Source of the DNA: Diploscapter coronatus
Taxonomy: Eukaryota; Nematoda; Chromadorea; Rhabditida; Rhabditidae
Assembly (NCBI GenBank): GCA_964036155.1
Contig: OZ038422.1
Span: forward strand, 22,281,201-22,345,200
Reading direction: 5' to 3'
Length of the DNA stretch: 64,000 nt
Shown: in pieces, positions 11,607 through 23,700 of the stretch
Numbering within the stretch: position 1 is the first letter of the stretch
Layout of the letters: each line of letters begins with the position of its first letter
Translations under genes and position numbers: made by a program
Notes under the pieces: generated by a model
What the model was told of the DNA's origin: nothing
Database searches by the model: none
Seen by the model: the letters and a program-made list of their open reading frames with translations, nothing else

Positions 11607-14600
11607 CCCACACAAGAAGAGGAAAGGGAATTAGCTGGGCAGGAAGGGGATGAGGATGACCATAGAAGAGCAGGGCAGGACAATCGAATTAGACGAAGCA
11701 GGGCAGGTGCAGGTGCAGAGGATGAAGCTAAACAAATCAAAATAACCAGCCAGGAGGAGAAAAGAGACGAAAGAAGAAGAGAGGAAGGAGGAGGATGCAG
11801 ACGAGCAGCGACTGACTGACTGCGACTGCAGCGAAGCACAGGATGAATGAAATGAAGCTGCGAAAAAATGATGGAATGGAAGAAATCGGTCAGCAGGGAA
11901 GGGGGATGTAATGCAACAAATGGTCGATGACAATCGAGGAATGGAAGACTGAGCAACAGAAAACAAAAGAGACTAGAGATAAAGATCAAGCAGACCCTGG
12001 AGCAAGAGGGTATGTGACAAATCAATTGAAAACACTGCAAAAAGAAGCGAGAAGAGGCTATTGACAAGGATATTTATCACCTTGCCCCAAATGATATCTG
12101 ATCAGAGGTGTTAGAAGAAGAATGTTAGAAATTTTGGAATATGGATGAAAGAATATCAATGATGAGGAACAGTTGATCTTCATCGAGTAATAAATTATTC
12201 TTTCTTGGAAAATGATTAAATTGGATAAAACAGTAGATAAAATTTAGATAAATTAAGCGATAAAATAACATAATATCCATAAGCAACCATTACAAAATGT
12301 TATTTGGAGGAAATGGAAAGTGGTGCTCATCAAGTTGAGATGATTGCAGGCATTTTGTGCAGACGTTGCATGTAATTGCGGAAAGACCAGGAGAAATATG
12401 GGAATGTGGACGGCAAAGCAGCAGCACAAGTGTGTGACTGGGATTTGATTGGGCAGAGGATTGTGCAGGATTAACCAAATCTACCACTTCCCATGCAATG
12501 TAGTGGTTGTGCTATTTCGAGTTGATTTGTGTTTTGACTAACGAAAACAAATGCTGTCGGGCTAATCGCGTTGCCTGCTCAACTAACTCCATGCTTTATT
12601 TAGGACAGAAAAGGAAGCAGACCAGAGATCTCACCTATTTCGATCAAATCGGAACATCCCTCGTGGTGGCTGGAGTGAAGGTGTGAACAGATATCGTCAT
12701 TTGATTTGATTTGGTTGATCAAATCAGGTTTGTTTTCGGACCAAATATTTAGTTGCTCACTACATTCCAGGACTAATACTTCCTCAAAAAAGTGAATTGT
12801 GGGAGTATGCAAAGTAAGTATACAAGAATAGCTTTAGAAAGTTAAATTCGGACTATGCTATTCTTAAGGCTCGAAAATATCGCTCGAGGAAGCATTAATC
12901 TAAAAATGCAGCGGTTCCCTAAAATGTGCCAAGGGATGGCTGAAATTGTGAGCAGAAACAGAAAGATATTCTGCATTTTAATGAAGCCGCAAAATTGAGA
13001 AGAAATAGAATGAATCGAGGATAATTGGGTGTGGTTATGAACTGAATGAACGAATGTGTAAAATGGCATCTATTTCAAGACACAAATCTGATAGAGATTT
13101 CATAATAGGCTTCTTTATAAGGACTACCAAATAATCCGGCGATTGCATAAATGTAATCATTCTAAGTGCTAGCGAACTCCTTGTCTTAGAAATCTTACCG
13201 GCATTTAGAAATGAAACGCACTTATGCGATCACCAGATTTGAAGAAAATATTTCTCAACGGTAGTTTGAATATCTCGAGGATCTTTATTTATTTGAGCTA
13301 TAACAACAACGCGAAATATCACATGCGAACCGATCGAAATGAGAAGAAAAGTGAAATGAAATGAAATGAAGTTGATTGGATATAACTGGACTAAAATGGA
13401 AACAGAAGCGAGAACCGAGCCGAAAATAGAAGTGTGAAAATGGAAATGAAATGATGAAGTGGGGGATAAATAAAGGGTTGAATAGTTGAATGGAAAATGG
13501 CAGAATGAATTGAGGAAAGGAATTCAATAGCCCTGTTGTGTTTCCCTGTTTCCTGTCTGCTGCCCTTCTTCATCTCATTTTCTCGAGTTTTTATTCGTTT
13601 TGATCAGCCTCTCACGTTTTAATTATTCTAATGCAATAATTCACATAAGGCCGGTGCGCTTCTCTTTTCATCTCGCCTTTCGAAGGGCGGATAATAAGGG
13701 CAGCTGCAGACAAAGACGGGGCTGATTCCGTGAATTGAAGGGGCAAAAATGAGCGAAGTGACGGAGACGAAATGTGAAAATGATCGGGAAAGGCACGAGA
13801 CACGCAACAGGTCCGCCCAAGGCTCGAGGCTCTGCGCAAAACTAGGGTAACTCGTCATCGACTCGACAAGTTATAGTGCCAGACTGCGCAAATATGCAAC
13901 TCAGAACAAGCGGACAGAATTGCACTGGATCTAATAACATGAAATAGACATAGCAGACTGTCTAAGACAATTAATAATTTAGTTGATCTATGCAAAAAGC
14001 CTCATAGCGCGCAGCCATTAGACTTACTCTTCAAGCCCTGGGCAGGTATAAATAAGAAGAAGTGAAATATGAAGCTAGGGCACGAAAAACAGCAGGAGAG
14101 GATAAAATAGCGACCAATCAACAACTAATGAAATATTGATAACCACATCATAAGCATAAATAAGCATAAAAGAGCAACGATCCAATCATATCCTTGTGTG
14201 ACGAGAATAATCTTCAATCTGTTAAAATATTTAGAAAAGAAATGGACCCATATAAAAACGTAACAAATAGAATAGTATGGCTTCTTGTTAAACAATAATA
14301 GCAACTGATTTGTAAAAGACACTGGTTAAAATTAATCTGAGAATATGAATTTTAAATGTCAAGATGATATTTTTCTGAAGTAGACAGATAGTGATGATCA
14401 TTCATCATCTAGATCAATCATCTTTTTTCATATTCACGCGGCTCTAATTTTAAAAAAATAGTGTCTTTTACAATACGCCTGAATATTGTTGAATCGAAGG
14501 TTTTTCAGATTTTCTATACTAAGCTTCAGAAATTGACAAGAAATCTTGAAGCATGAAATTTTTCACCTAAGAGTATTTTGATAAATCCGCAGCTGCATAG

Positions 14601-14624
14601 CAACGAAGGAAGCATTCCATTCTT
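11607..14624. other. Purine-rich intergenic region upstream of the Kv gene
   Basis: No gene could be built. From 11.6 to 13.9 kb the plus strand is strongly purine-rich, so long minus-strand open frames rich in Ser, Leu, Phe and Cys appear but are compositional artefacts. A short hydrophobic minus-strand frame at 14125-14322 has no partner exons. The Kv promoter should lie here. Confidence 0.4.
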
Positions 14625-16578
14625 TTAGTTGGTCTTCTTCTTGCTGAGTTTCTTTGCAGGTTTGCGAAGTTTTCTTTCGACTTCAGCCCCCAGAAGCCAT
14701 CCAATCACAGGCATCACCCAATAGACTGAAAAGTAATTATTATTTTATCATCCGCAGGCCTAAGGAGTAATTTAGATCACAAAAGCGAAATCATAGTTAT
14801 GACACAGGTCGCAAAATGGAACTTTTTGGCTAATGATAAGTTAGAGAAGGAAAGTTGTTGAAAAATATATTGGAAGTAGTTACGAAGGGGTTCTGACGTT
14901 CGCTTTTCCTAGGTCTGATCATTCAGAATAGATATTTAAGGCGCCGAGGAAGAGTTCTACCTTATATATCATATGAAAATTTTAAAATGGTGATCTGGCA
15001 AGATGAAATTTAATGATGAACGTACTAAAATTTAGAATAATTAAAACACCCATTTTATCTTTACTGTTAACGAAAAGAATTTAATGATCTATCCTTGAGT
15101 GAATAATAAAATGTATTTCTTTAATTTAAAATAATAATAATATTTGCTCACCAGCAATGAACCATTGTGGATCTAATCCGGAGCATCCGAACATTCGACT
15201 GCTTGCAACGACTGGATTTAGGCCTGGCACACCAATGAAGACCAAGGCTGAAATTAAATGAATTCGAGATTATAGTCTGTTGTAAGAGTAAATTGTATTA
15301 CCGAAAGTGAGGAATGAACTGACGACGAAAGGAATGATGGCAGAGAATTTAGGAGCCAGGAAGGAGATGAGAATGCGCATCGCAAAACACGCACCCATTT
15401 CGAAGGCTACCACGATTGGAAATGCTACCTGAAATAATTTGATTAATGACATGAATTGATATTTCATTCAAAATAGCTGCATAATAAATAGATGATAAAT
15501 ATTTAGCTATCACGGATATCATCTAAGTTATCAGTTAAAAAGGTTTTAAACGGTAATAATATCATTAAATAGTGGAATCCTTCTTATTTAATTGTTGGCA
15601 GGCTTTATGAACACATACCTTGTAAGCAATGGTACATTCTGGATGAATGAAGCTGTCATAGTGAACATTCGAATATTGCAGAGTGTAGTACCAGATACTT
15701 CGAGCACAGTAAAATGCAGATGCACCGCCGATTGTTTGAGCCAGAATTGTGAAGAAAAATTTTCCGGGTCTGAGAAATGAAACGTTAGATACAAATGATG
15801 TAAATATGATCACAACGTTAATTATATTTATTGGTAAATGATTTGTTATCTTTAACTTTTATTATAAAAAATATTCCTATTATTGTAAAAAAAAATGCTA
15901 AACTTACCCAATAAGTCCGTAGTAGAATTGTTCAATCGGAATGAGCGGCGAAACGAAAGCACCTCTGCAATTAAAATCATAGTCGTTTTAAAGGTAGATT
16001 TACTTTTAATTCAGACTTTGAAAAGAGCCCTAACATTTTAACAAGAGTATAGTTATTTTTAATCTAATAGCTGAAAGAATGTATCGATATGGTACCTGTT
16101 GTAAATTCCCCCCAAAGTCAGGAGAAAAGCGACCACGAGGAAGAAGGCATAGATTCCGTAGAATCGAACAATGATTGCATTTTCATAGACACATGTGCAC
16201 ATTTGAATTGTAGCTATGAGTTCGACGGCGAATTTGTAGAAGGCAGAGTGCTTCGATACAGCTTTTTCAATTACCTGAAATTGTAGAATTGTATTGCGAT
16301 ATGATTATAGCGGATTTTCACGTAATTTAGATTTTAGTGAATCATGTACGCTAAAATGAATTTATAGCCTCAGCTAATTATATTCAACCGTTAAAAGCTG
16401 GTTTAATCTTTCAGTTCAATTAAATTATGCGCTGAACACATTACAACATATCTTGTAATTGCAAATTTAATTCAGCGTTAATATTATTTACCTTTCTAGA
16501 AATCTCGGCAAGTACAAAAACAATTCCGAAATATCCGATTGCGGAGAAGAGAGGGTAGAAGACTTCCATACTTTCCAT
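14625..16578 (-). CDS. Unorthodox aquaporin (AQP11/superaquaporin-like)
   Basis: Six-helix water/small-solute channel of the divergent AQP11-12 branch, often found on intracellular membranes. Exons (minus): 16578-16492, 16274-16096, 15964-15908, 15769-15619, 15428-15302, 15247-15152, 14725-14625; 798 nt, 265 residues, a usual size for this branch, and every phase agrees. The second half keeps one NPA-box variant, GLNPVVASSRMFGC, with N211-P212-V213, followed by an AQP11-like ending (VYWVMPVIGWLLGAEVE). In the first half the corresponding loop reads NRGAFVSPLIP, so a canonical first NPA is absent. The lysine-rich end KKLSKKKTN resembles a dilysine-type ER signal but is not an exact KKXX. The start was chosen at the first of two nearby Met codons after an ATATTCAG acceptor (possible trans-splice site). 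Same strand as the CLC gene about 1.1 kb upstream. Confidence 0.85.
14790..14965. repeat. Diverged dispersed repeat, copy in an aquaporin intron
   Basis: Shares landmarks in order with about 19730-19875 (a CLC intron): GGTCGCAA, GGCTAATGATAAGTTAGAGAAG versus a variant with TAATAGGTTAAAGAAG, then TATATTGNNNGTAG, GGGTTCTGA and CTAGGTCTGA. Identity is moderate, so this is an old repeat pair with no coding capacity seen. Confidence 0.5.
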
Positions 16579-17700
16579 TTGTACCCAAGCACCCAGCAGC
16601 GCTGAATATTCTATGCATATCACTTTCATTGTCCACGATTCTCTCAGAGTTTCACGAGATGTCAAATATCAAACTTGAAATCAACAACAACTGCGAAAAA
16701 TAAAGGTAAAATTGTTTTAAAAATATTTATTTTCAGGTTGCTTCCTAATTGTAGAAGAAACATTTGCAGAATTGGTGGTTTAGAACTAAAAATGTCAAAT
16801 AAGAAATATAACGTTATCGATAGCAAACAGAAAAGAGCAAGTGATTGACACGAAAAGGACTTGCAAATTACGATTCAAATGGAGAAAAGATTGTCGCTTG
16901 GCATACCGAGAAGAAAAAAACCACAGACAAATCGATCAATTCGAGCAGTGAAGGAAGAGGAAATAGAGACAAAGGGAAACGCAGAGAGGACGAGAAATTG
17001 AAAGAGATTAGGACTATCAGAGAGAAATGCAGAATATGAAATTGGTAAAAGATTAGATAAGTATCACTTGCAAAAAAAGACCATGTATTTCAAGATGCTG
17101 CATTTTAATTATTATTTTTTATTTAAAATAGTTAGTTTTAGGAGCAAAACTGATCGTTTTGAACTATTTTAGCATACTTTATAAATGATAGAAAATTGAC
17201 AAAGGGTAAACTAAAAATTTGCTAAATAAAAAGGAATTACAATAAAAATATAAATTTTTAAAACTATCAACTCGTAATCGGATGTGTAATAAATAAAGCT
17301 CTAAATGAATAAAACATTTCGAACTAATCTTTGACAGAAAATGGAAAGTTGGCAATCGAGCTGCATAATGCTATCATCAATAGGGGCACAAATATCAATG
17401 ACAAAATGACGAAACAGCGGAAGAAAACAGACACCGGGATTGTTTGTTGTGTGGATTGACCCAATTGGATGACAAGCAGATGAAGACAAGCAATGCAAAT
17501 CGGGAGATCTCTCTAGACAAACTGTGAAGCCATTATCATTCACAGCTACCCTACTCATATGTTATGAAAGCACCCATAATTTCATAGTAATAAACAGAAT
17601 ATAAATATCTAACAAAAATCATTGAAAATACTTACATGAACAGAATAAAGAGGATGAAATGATCATGCAAACCGAATAAGTAATTGATATCGTTATATTT
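16579..17700. other. Gap between CLC and aquaporin genes
   Basis: About 1.1 kb between the CLC stop and the aquaporin start on the minus strand. It contains AT-rich sequence plus two exon-like segments described separately (17324-17512 and 17638-17700). A TTTATT on the plus strand at about 17112 would read AATAAA on the minus strand, a possible poly(A) signal for CLC. Confidence 0.4.
17324..17512 (-). other. Possible membrane-protein coding exon, unassigned
   Basis: On the minus strand a TTTGTCTAG acceptor is followed by 62 codons and a TAG. The frame is strongly hydrophobic in its second half (a stretch like SLIFVPLLMIALCSSI) and reads RDLPICIACLHLL at the start. A second segment, 17700-17638, lies between a TTGTAG acceptor and a strong GTAAGT donor and also encodes hydrophobic residues, but the phases of the two do not join without a stop. 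I do not recognise the product. It could be a remnant or part of a small membrane-protein gene downstream of CLC. Confidence 0.2.
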
Positions 17701-20700
17701 CTACAAGATATTTCCAGGAACAGTCAGACTGTTTCCCGCCCGGCCGTTCTCATTTTCATGTTCCTTCGAATTACGTCTCCATTCGGCATTCATTATCTGA
17801 AAACAACCATTCTCCATTAGATCGCGAATTTCTTTCATAATATTGTGTATAAGAAAAAGTAATGTGAAAATAAGTAACTTTCCGACAGTGATGGCAGAAT
17901 TCAAAGTACAAACAATGTGTACACCACTATTTGTTTTATGTTTTGTATTTTGGTTGAATTTTTGAACCGTAAAATAAACGTGAAGTTGCACATATGATTT
18001 CTTTTTTTTATCAATGAAGAGAATTGTAATTAAGAACGCTTCCTACATTTTTTACTTATATTAAATTTACACAAAATTGAAAATATCCATAAAATCAAAC
18101 TCACATGGTCTCCATTATGTTGTAGCAGCGGACTGTCGGTATTCAACGTGAACGTAGGTCGTCTATTGTCAGTTTTCTGTGGTACAACGGCTCCTCTTAA
18201 ATATCACAATCAGCAAAACATCAAAATGGAAAAAAAAATTGTACATTAAAAAAACTTTCGATGTGTGATTTATTAGTTTCTTGAAAGACCGAAGTAATAA
18301 AAACGTCGAACTTTAATAATTGCTAGTTTTATTAAAAAGGAACATACACACCTTAGATAAATATTCTGCAAAGCGTCCCTGAGTTCCTTTAATCCAACAA
18401 CCCCCACCAATCTGCCACAATCAGTCACATATGCATGTGACAAACCAAGAAGACTGAACAGAGTATGAACCTAAATATTTGCATTGCTGTTTGATATCAA
18501 TTTTTAGTGTATACCTTGAAAAGTGATGATCCAAGAACGAGTTGAAATGGAGCTGAGTCTATGGATATTTCATGCAAATCCAGCTGCCTGTCGAGCAGAG
18601 ACTCGTGGGAAACTGTTCGAGCGAAAGTGTTCACTGGAAATTGAATATGCGTGTATGTATTTTGAAAAGGAACTAGCTTATTTTTTGGAAAAAATGAGAT
18701 TTTTTTATTGATTTAATAAAATAATGAAGATCGACATAAAACTGAAAGAATAGAAATCTTTTTACCTTTAGAAGGTGTGAAGTTTCCTATTGATAATTCT
18801 GCTTCGCTTTCTATACTCCTTGATGAATTTATCTCTTTTGATGATGTGGTTGATCGTTTGCTGGGAGTCCGTTTTGACAGACTAAAGATATCGCATTTTA
18901 TTGAGGCATCAAAAATTAGTGCATTTTTCAGATTTTCAAAGATAATCTTATGTATCTTATGACTCTAAAATATATCGACCAACCGCATAGAAGCGTTCCT
19001 GATGATGCCGATGATCTCAGCAGGGTTTATCCTGTTCACAGACCGACTGTCCTGCTGCTCGATGAGGACGTGCTTCCTGAGCAGTTGAGTCAGATGTCGT
19101 TTCGAGACAGAGCCCAGCAGAATCTTGTTCTCGTCGTCCGTCACCACAGGCAAGGACTTCAGTTGGGGAGCTTCTTGTAGCACCATTTTTAGTTGTCTGA
19201 AAATATCGATGATAGCATATCGCATTTAACGGAGCGTATATAAAACAAGGGGATTTTGTCGAATGATAGAGTATTTCTTGAAAATATGGGAGTGCTATAT
19301 CATCAGCTAAAGATCATTCCGTCATTGTGCATTCTATTGCTTTTCATAAGTAGGTCCTGTCAATTACTCTTGTGGTCCATTATCCTTTCACTACGTCAAA
19401 TCCAGAAAAAATCGTAATTTTGCATTTGGACCATCTACGGGTTTGCTATACATTCATTTTCTTTCAAAATTTGAGGCACGTGAATTCATAACCACAAGAA
19501 TTCGTAAAGTTCATTTTCCCCTAATCTAATCTAGTTCGTTAAAAGAAACACAGAATATGAAGTAAAAAATGAAGACTTGGAGATGTTCCAATTAGAAAAT
19601 AATTATGTGGAAAGGAAGAAAACGTTTCCCTCATCTTTCAAGTTATAACATTTCCAAATATTCAGAAAATGGATCTGGAGAGCACTTTTTCAGACGAAAG
19701 AAAACTGCATATAGGGAGTAGGTCGCAAGAGCATAGTCATATCCGTGCACTATCTCGCCGAATGATTTTTCGGCTAATAATAGGTTAAAGAAGATGGAAA
19801 TTTGTTCAGAATATATACTGTGGGTAGGCGGCAAAGGGTTTCTGATGATGGTCGTCTTCTCTAGGTCTGACAAAATGCGATATACCGTACCTGTATGTCA
19901 TATCCTTCGTGATGTAGATGACGTCACAAATCATGAGTTGCTCGACTTTGATGGTGTAGACGCTGATTCGAGAGGGGGGTAAATCGGGTAGGTAGGGGTA
20001 TTTCTTAATGCGAATGATGGACTCGTAGATGGAAGGCTGAAGGAATTTGCAGATTGCGTTCCCGATTAACATCGCTATCAGAACGGGCAGAATAGGGGCC
20101 AATTGGCCAGTCAACTCGCAGATGATCACCGATACTGAAAATTCGGACATTTCACTTCTTCCCTCCTCTATTTCATCAAATTATGATAAGATCATAGACG
20201 AGAATTTCGAAAGAAAAATATCAAGAAACAGATGAATGAATTTCTTTTCCAAAAGCTAGCTTTTTCGCTGTTTTTCATTATTGTTATCACTAGCTAATGT
20301 TTTGATTTCGATAATTCTGTCGTTTCGAAATGTCGAATTTCTTTTTTCCTCGGAATTAAAATCGCCTAATCAGAAATCAAGACATACCAGAGAGTGTATG
20401 TGTGACGGCTCCTGTGAAAGCAGCGCTGCCCACAACTGCATAGAGACCGGGAATGATCGGAGGGCCATCTTTGCCTCGAACACCGTCAGGAAATAGAAGC
20501 ACCATTACTTCACCCACTAATGATAAATAAAAGTGGCAAATTTTGAAACTCTGATTTACCTAACCGTCCAAAACTAGCACCGATAATAATTGAAGGAACA
20601 AAAACACCAGTAGGTACATTGATTGAAATGCAGATTGGCACTAGTAAAAACTAAATAAAGCTAATCTTAATGGAAATAAACTGTTAACACTCACATAAAC

Positions 20701-23700
20701 AAGGCAATAGAGAGATAGAGTCGTAAATACAGAAACATTGGAACCTTCGCCAGTCCAATGGAATAGCAGAGATTGGGGACATCTGAAAATTAGTTGTGAA
20801 AAAATTTTTCTCTTTGTGTGGTATTAAAATGGCATTAATATACCGTGATATATCGTAATTTGACGTCAATGGAAATGATAATTAAATTGTGAAAAAATCA
20901 ACTGAACCAAACTTCTGCTCAGGGTTACGGCTATCGATTTTTGATCTTTTCTCCCCTTCATATATCCTTGTGCGTTATCTGTACTGTTTGTAAATAAACA
21001 TGATACAGTGCTCCTGTATTCTTCATAAGTTCACCACAGCCACCATTTGTAAAATTCACTAGCTCTTTCTTCTCTCTAAACACTCTAGTCCTAAAGCATA
21101 GTGAATTTCACAAAGTTGAAACTGAATACAAGAGGCTACAATATTTTCATGAGTTGAATTTGATTTTAGTTGAGCCTAATTTCTTTCTAACCAAGAGAAT
21201 GTACGCTAAATTTGTTCAGATTTATCAATTTGGTTTTCATTAGAATCTCTTTCTCATAAATTGCTCATGCTCACCTTTTACTCGTCTCGTTTGAAGTCCA
21301 GGTGCAGTTTTCGAAGAAGTGGCCTAGCGTCTCCCGGAAATTGAGCTAAAGCATTCCCGTTCTCATCATATCTTCGTATTAATCCCTGTCCGCCATTAAT
21401 ACTCTATTATTTTCTGCTTTCCATTTCTCATAATTGCAGCTCTTCTTTCCTCTCAAATTTGTCACTTCCTGTGCCATCCCATCCCGCTTTCCATTGTAGT
21501 CTTCACAATGTTATTTCCTTTCTTCCATCACTCTCCTCTTCCCATTTTGCAGTGAACTTTTGCATCCAAAAGACTAACCCGTCCTGCGATCAGTTTCCCG
21601 AATCCGTTTGGATAAGTCAGAAAACCAACAACCAGGGCCATGAATACGGTAAACGTGTAGAAACTGAAAATACCTTACTTAGGAAAGTAGTGAAAAATAA
21701 CAAACTTGGTCCCAAAAAACCACTTGAATATTTTATTTCGCTGCCGAAAAAGCGAAAAATGTCGATGGTTGAAAATGAATAAGGAGGCCATAATTCCCGC
21801 TATGAATCTGAAAAGGAAAATATTCAATGAAAAGATTTCCGGAACGCTTGCGATAAGATTTACCCAATGAGCATAAAGGCTGGAAGTTCTTCAATCAGAA
21901 ATGCATCCGTAGGAAATCGGGTCTGATGGAACGCGGTTATAGTACCTGAAAAATAATGTCTAAAAGCCGTCTTTTGAATAATGCATGTTTTACCACTTGG
22001 AAATACTACAATAACGTAACGTCATAAAGTGAGATTTTTTCTTTACTCTTTTTATCTTACATACCATTTCATGCTGCAATATTTTCAACTTGTCAGTTTT
22101 AGTTTTAACCCATAACAGATGAGATATTGGTAATTTATGAAGTACAGTAGAGAAACAAGGATTTTCAGGAGTGAAAATACTTTAAAAACTCATGAATAGG
22201 TAAAAATTCTCCGACACTTACCGGATTGCTCGGCGGTCACAAAGAAGGACGCGAAACGGAAGACGATGGCAGAGCAAGTGGCCGCAAAGAACGAACGCCA
22301 GTAGCTGCGCACTGCGAAGTATTTCGAAGTTGATTCGATCGAATACAGAACTGCTGAAATGGAGACAACTTACATAACTGTTTTCAGTATTTTTTATTGG
22401 GACTGAATTTAGTATCCTTTATTTTCATGTAATATTTTTCAGATATTTTGGATATGGAAACATCAACTACGTGATGGTGTCCTGATCAGGGCCGGGCGGA
22501 AAGCGGAATTTGAATTTTCTTCAAATCATAACTTTGACATTTATATCCAACTCGGCTATTTACACTAGCGAAAGCGTTCAGGTAAATTTAAAAATGCGAA
22601 AATATTTCCTATTCCTTGGAAAAGTGGAATATTTACCGCCAATGGGAGCCGAAAAAGTGCATGCAATTCCGACTGCGCAGCCCGACGACAGCATTTCGCT
22701 TTCGCGGCCTTCGTTCGAGAAAAATGCCGAGTATTGAAATCGAGCAGTGGCTTTGGTCAGAAGGGTCGACACAATCGCTCCGACATGGACGAAGGGTCCC
22801 TGAAACAGTCGAGGATTAACATTGGAATTAGAATTGCATTATATGATGCAAGAATGAGCAATTACTAAACTCTGCAGATCTCGTGATAATATATCATTAG
22901 GCTTCTTCGTCTAGAAAAGATCATCAAATTATGTCAAAAAGCGCAGTTTTGGAAAAAATGTTTCGAAAATTTGCTGTTCAAATGAAGCAACTCAATAAAA
23001 TGACTGGATAAACTTGATTTTTATTCTACCATGAAATGATAATTCTCGCCTTTAGAAAACATCTTGATCCTGATCTCACAGTACGCAAAGACAAAAGATT
23101 TGCTTCTACGTTCGTTTTCACACATTTTCCAAGGGATAAGATATGTCAGGTCATGTATTGAAATTTTTTTTCATATAGATATCGCATAAATTTCACCATT
23201 TTTACCTATCATGTAATTGCTTTCTCACAAGAACTTTAGTTCAAAAATATGAAAAAGGATCGATGTAAAATTTTTACCTCCTTTCCAATAGGAAGCCCTC
23301 CTCCAATAGCCAATGTCAGCCCGAGCATCTTCGCGACGAGCGTTTTGAACGTCAAATAGTTCGGCATTTTGAACCCGCTCATTATCACCTTCACTTCTGG
23401 GATCCCTGAGCCTGAAAAATAGCATACGAGACGTTATTCGTAAAAATCGAGTTTTTCATAGAGAGGGGTGGTACCCAAGAAGTCGACCCTCAAATTTCAA
23501 GCTGATTTTTCGCCCCTGGGGGTTTTCGACTACGCTGATGACGAATCTGACGGTTAAAACCCGATCCGACCACTTGTTCCGCATGTTCTGGAGGGTCCGC
23601 ATCTGGTAGTTTCGAAAAATTCTATTTTCGTTATTCTGTATGGGAAAAATTTAACTTTAGTATAAAAATGCTCGCAGAGACGAGCTAAGCACAATTCTGA

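Noticed and set aside
11603..12067. 154-codon minus-strand open frame with many Ser, Leu and Cys
   Set aside because: Compositional artefact of a purine-rich stretch; overlaps the predicted Kv first exon in another frame.
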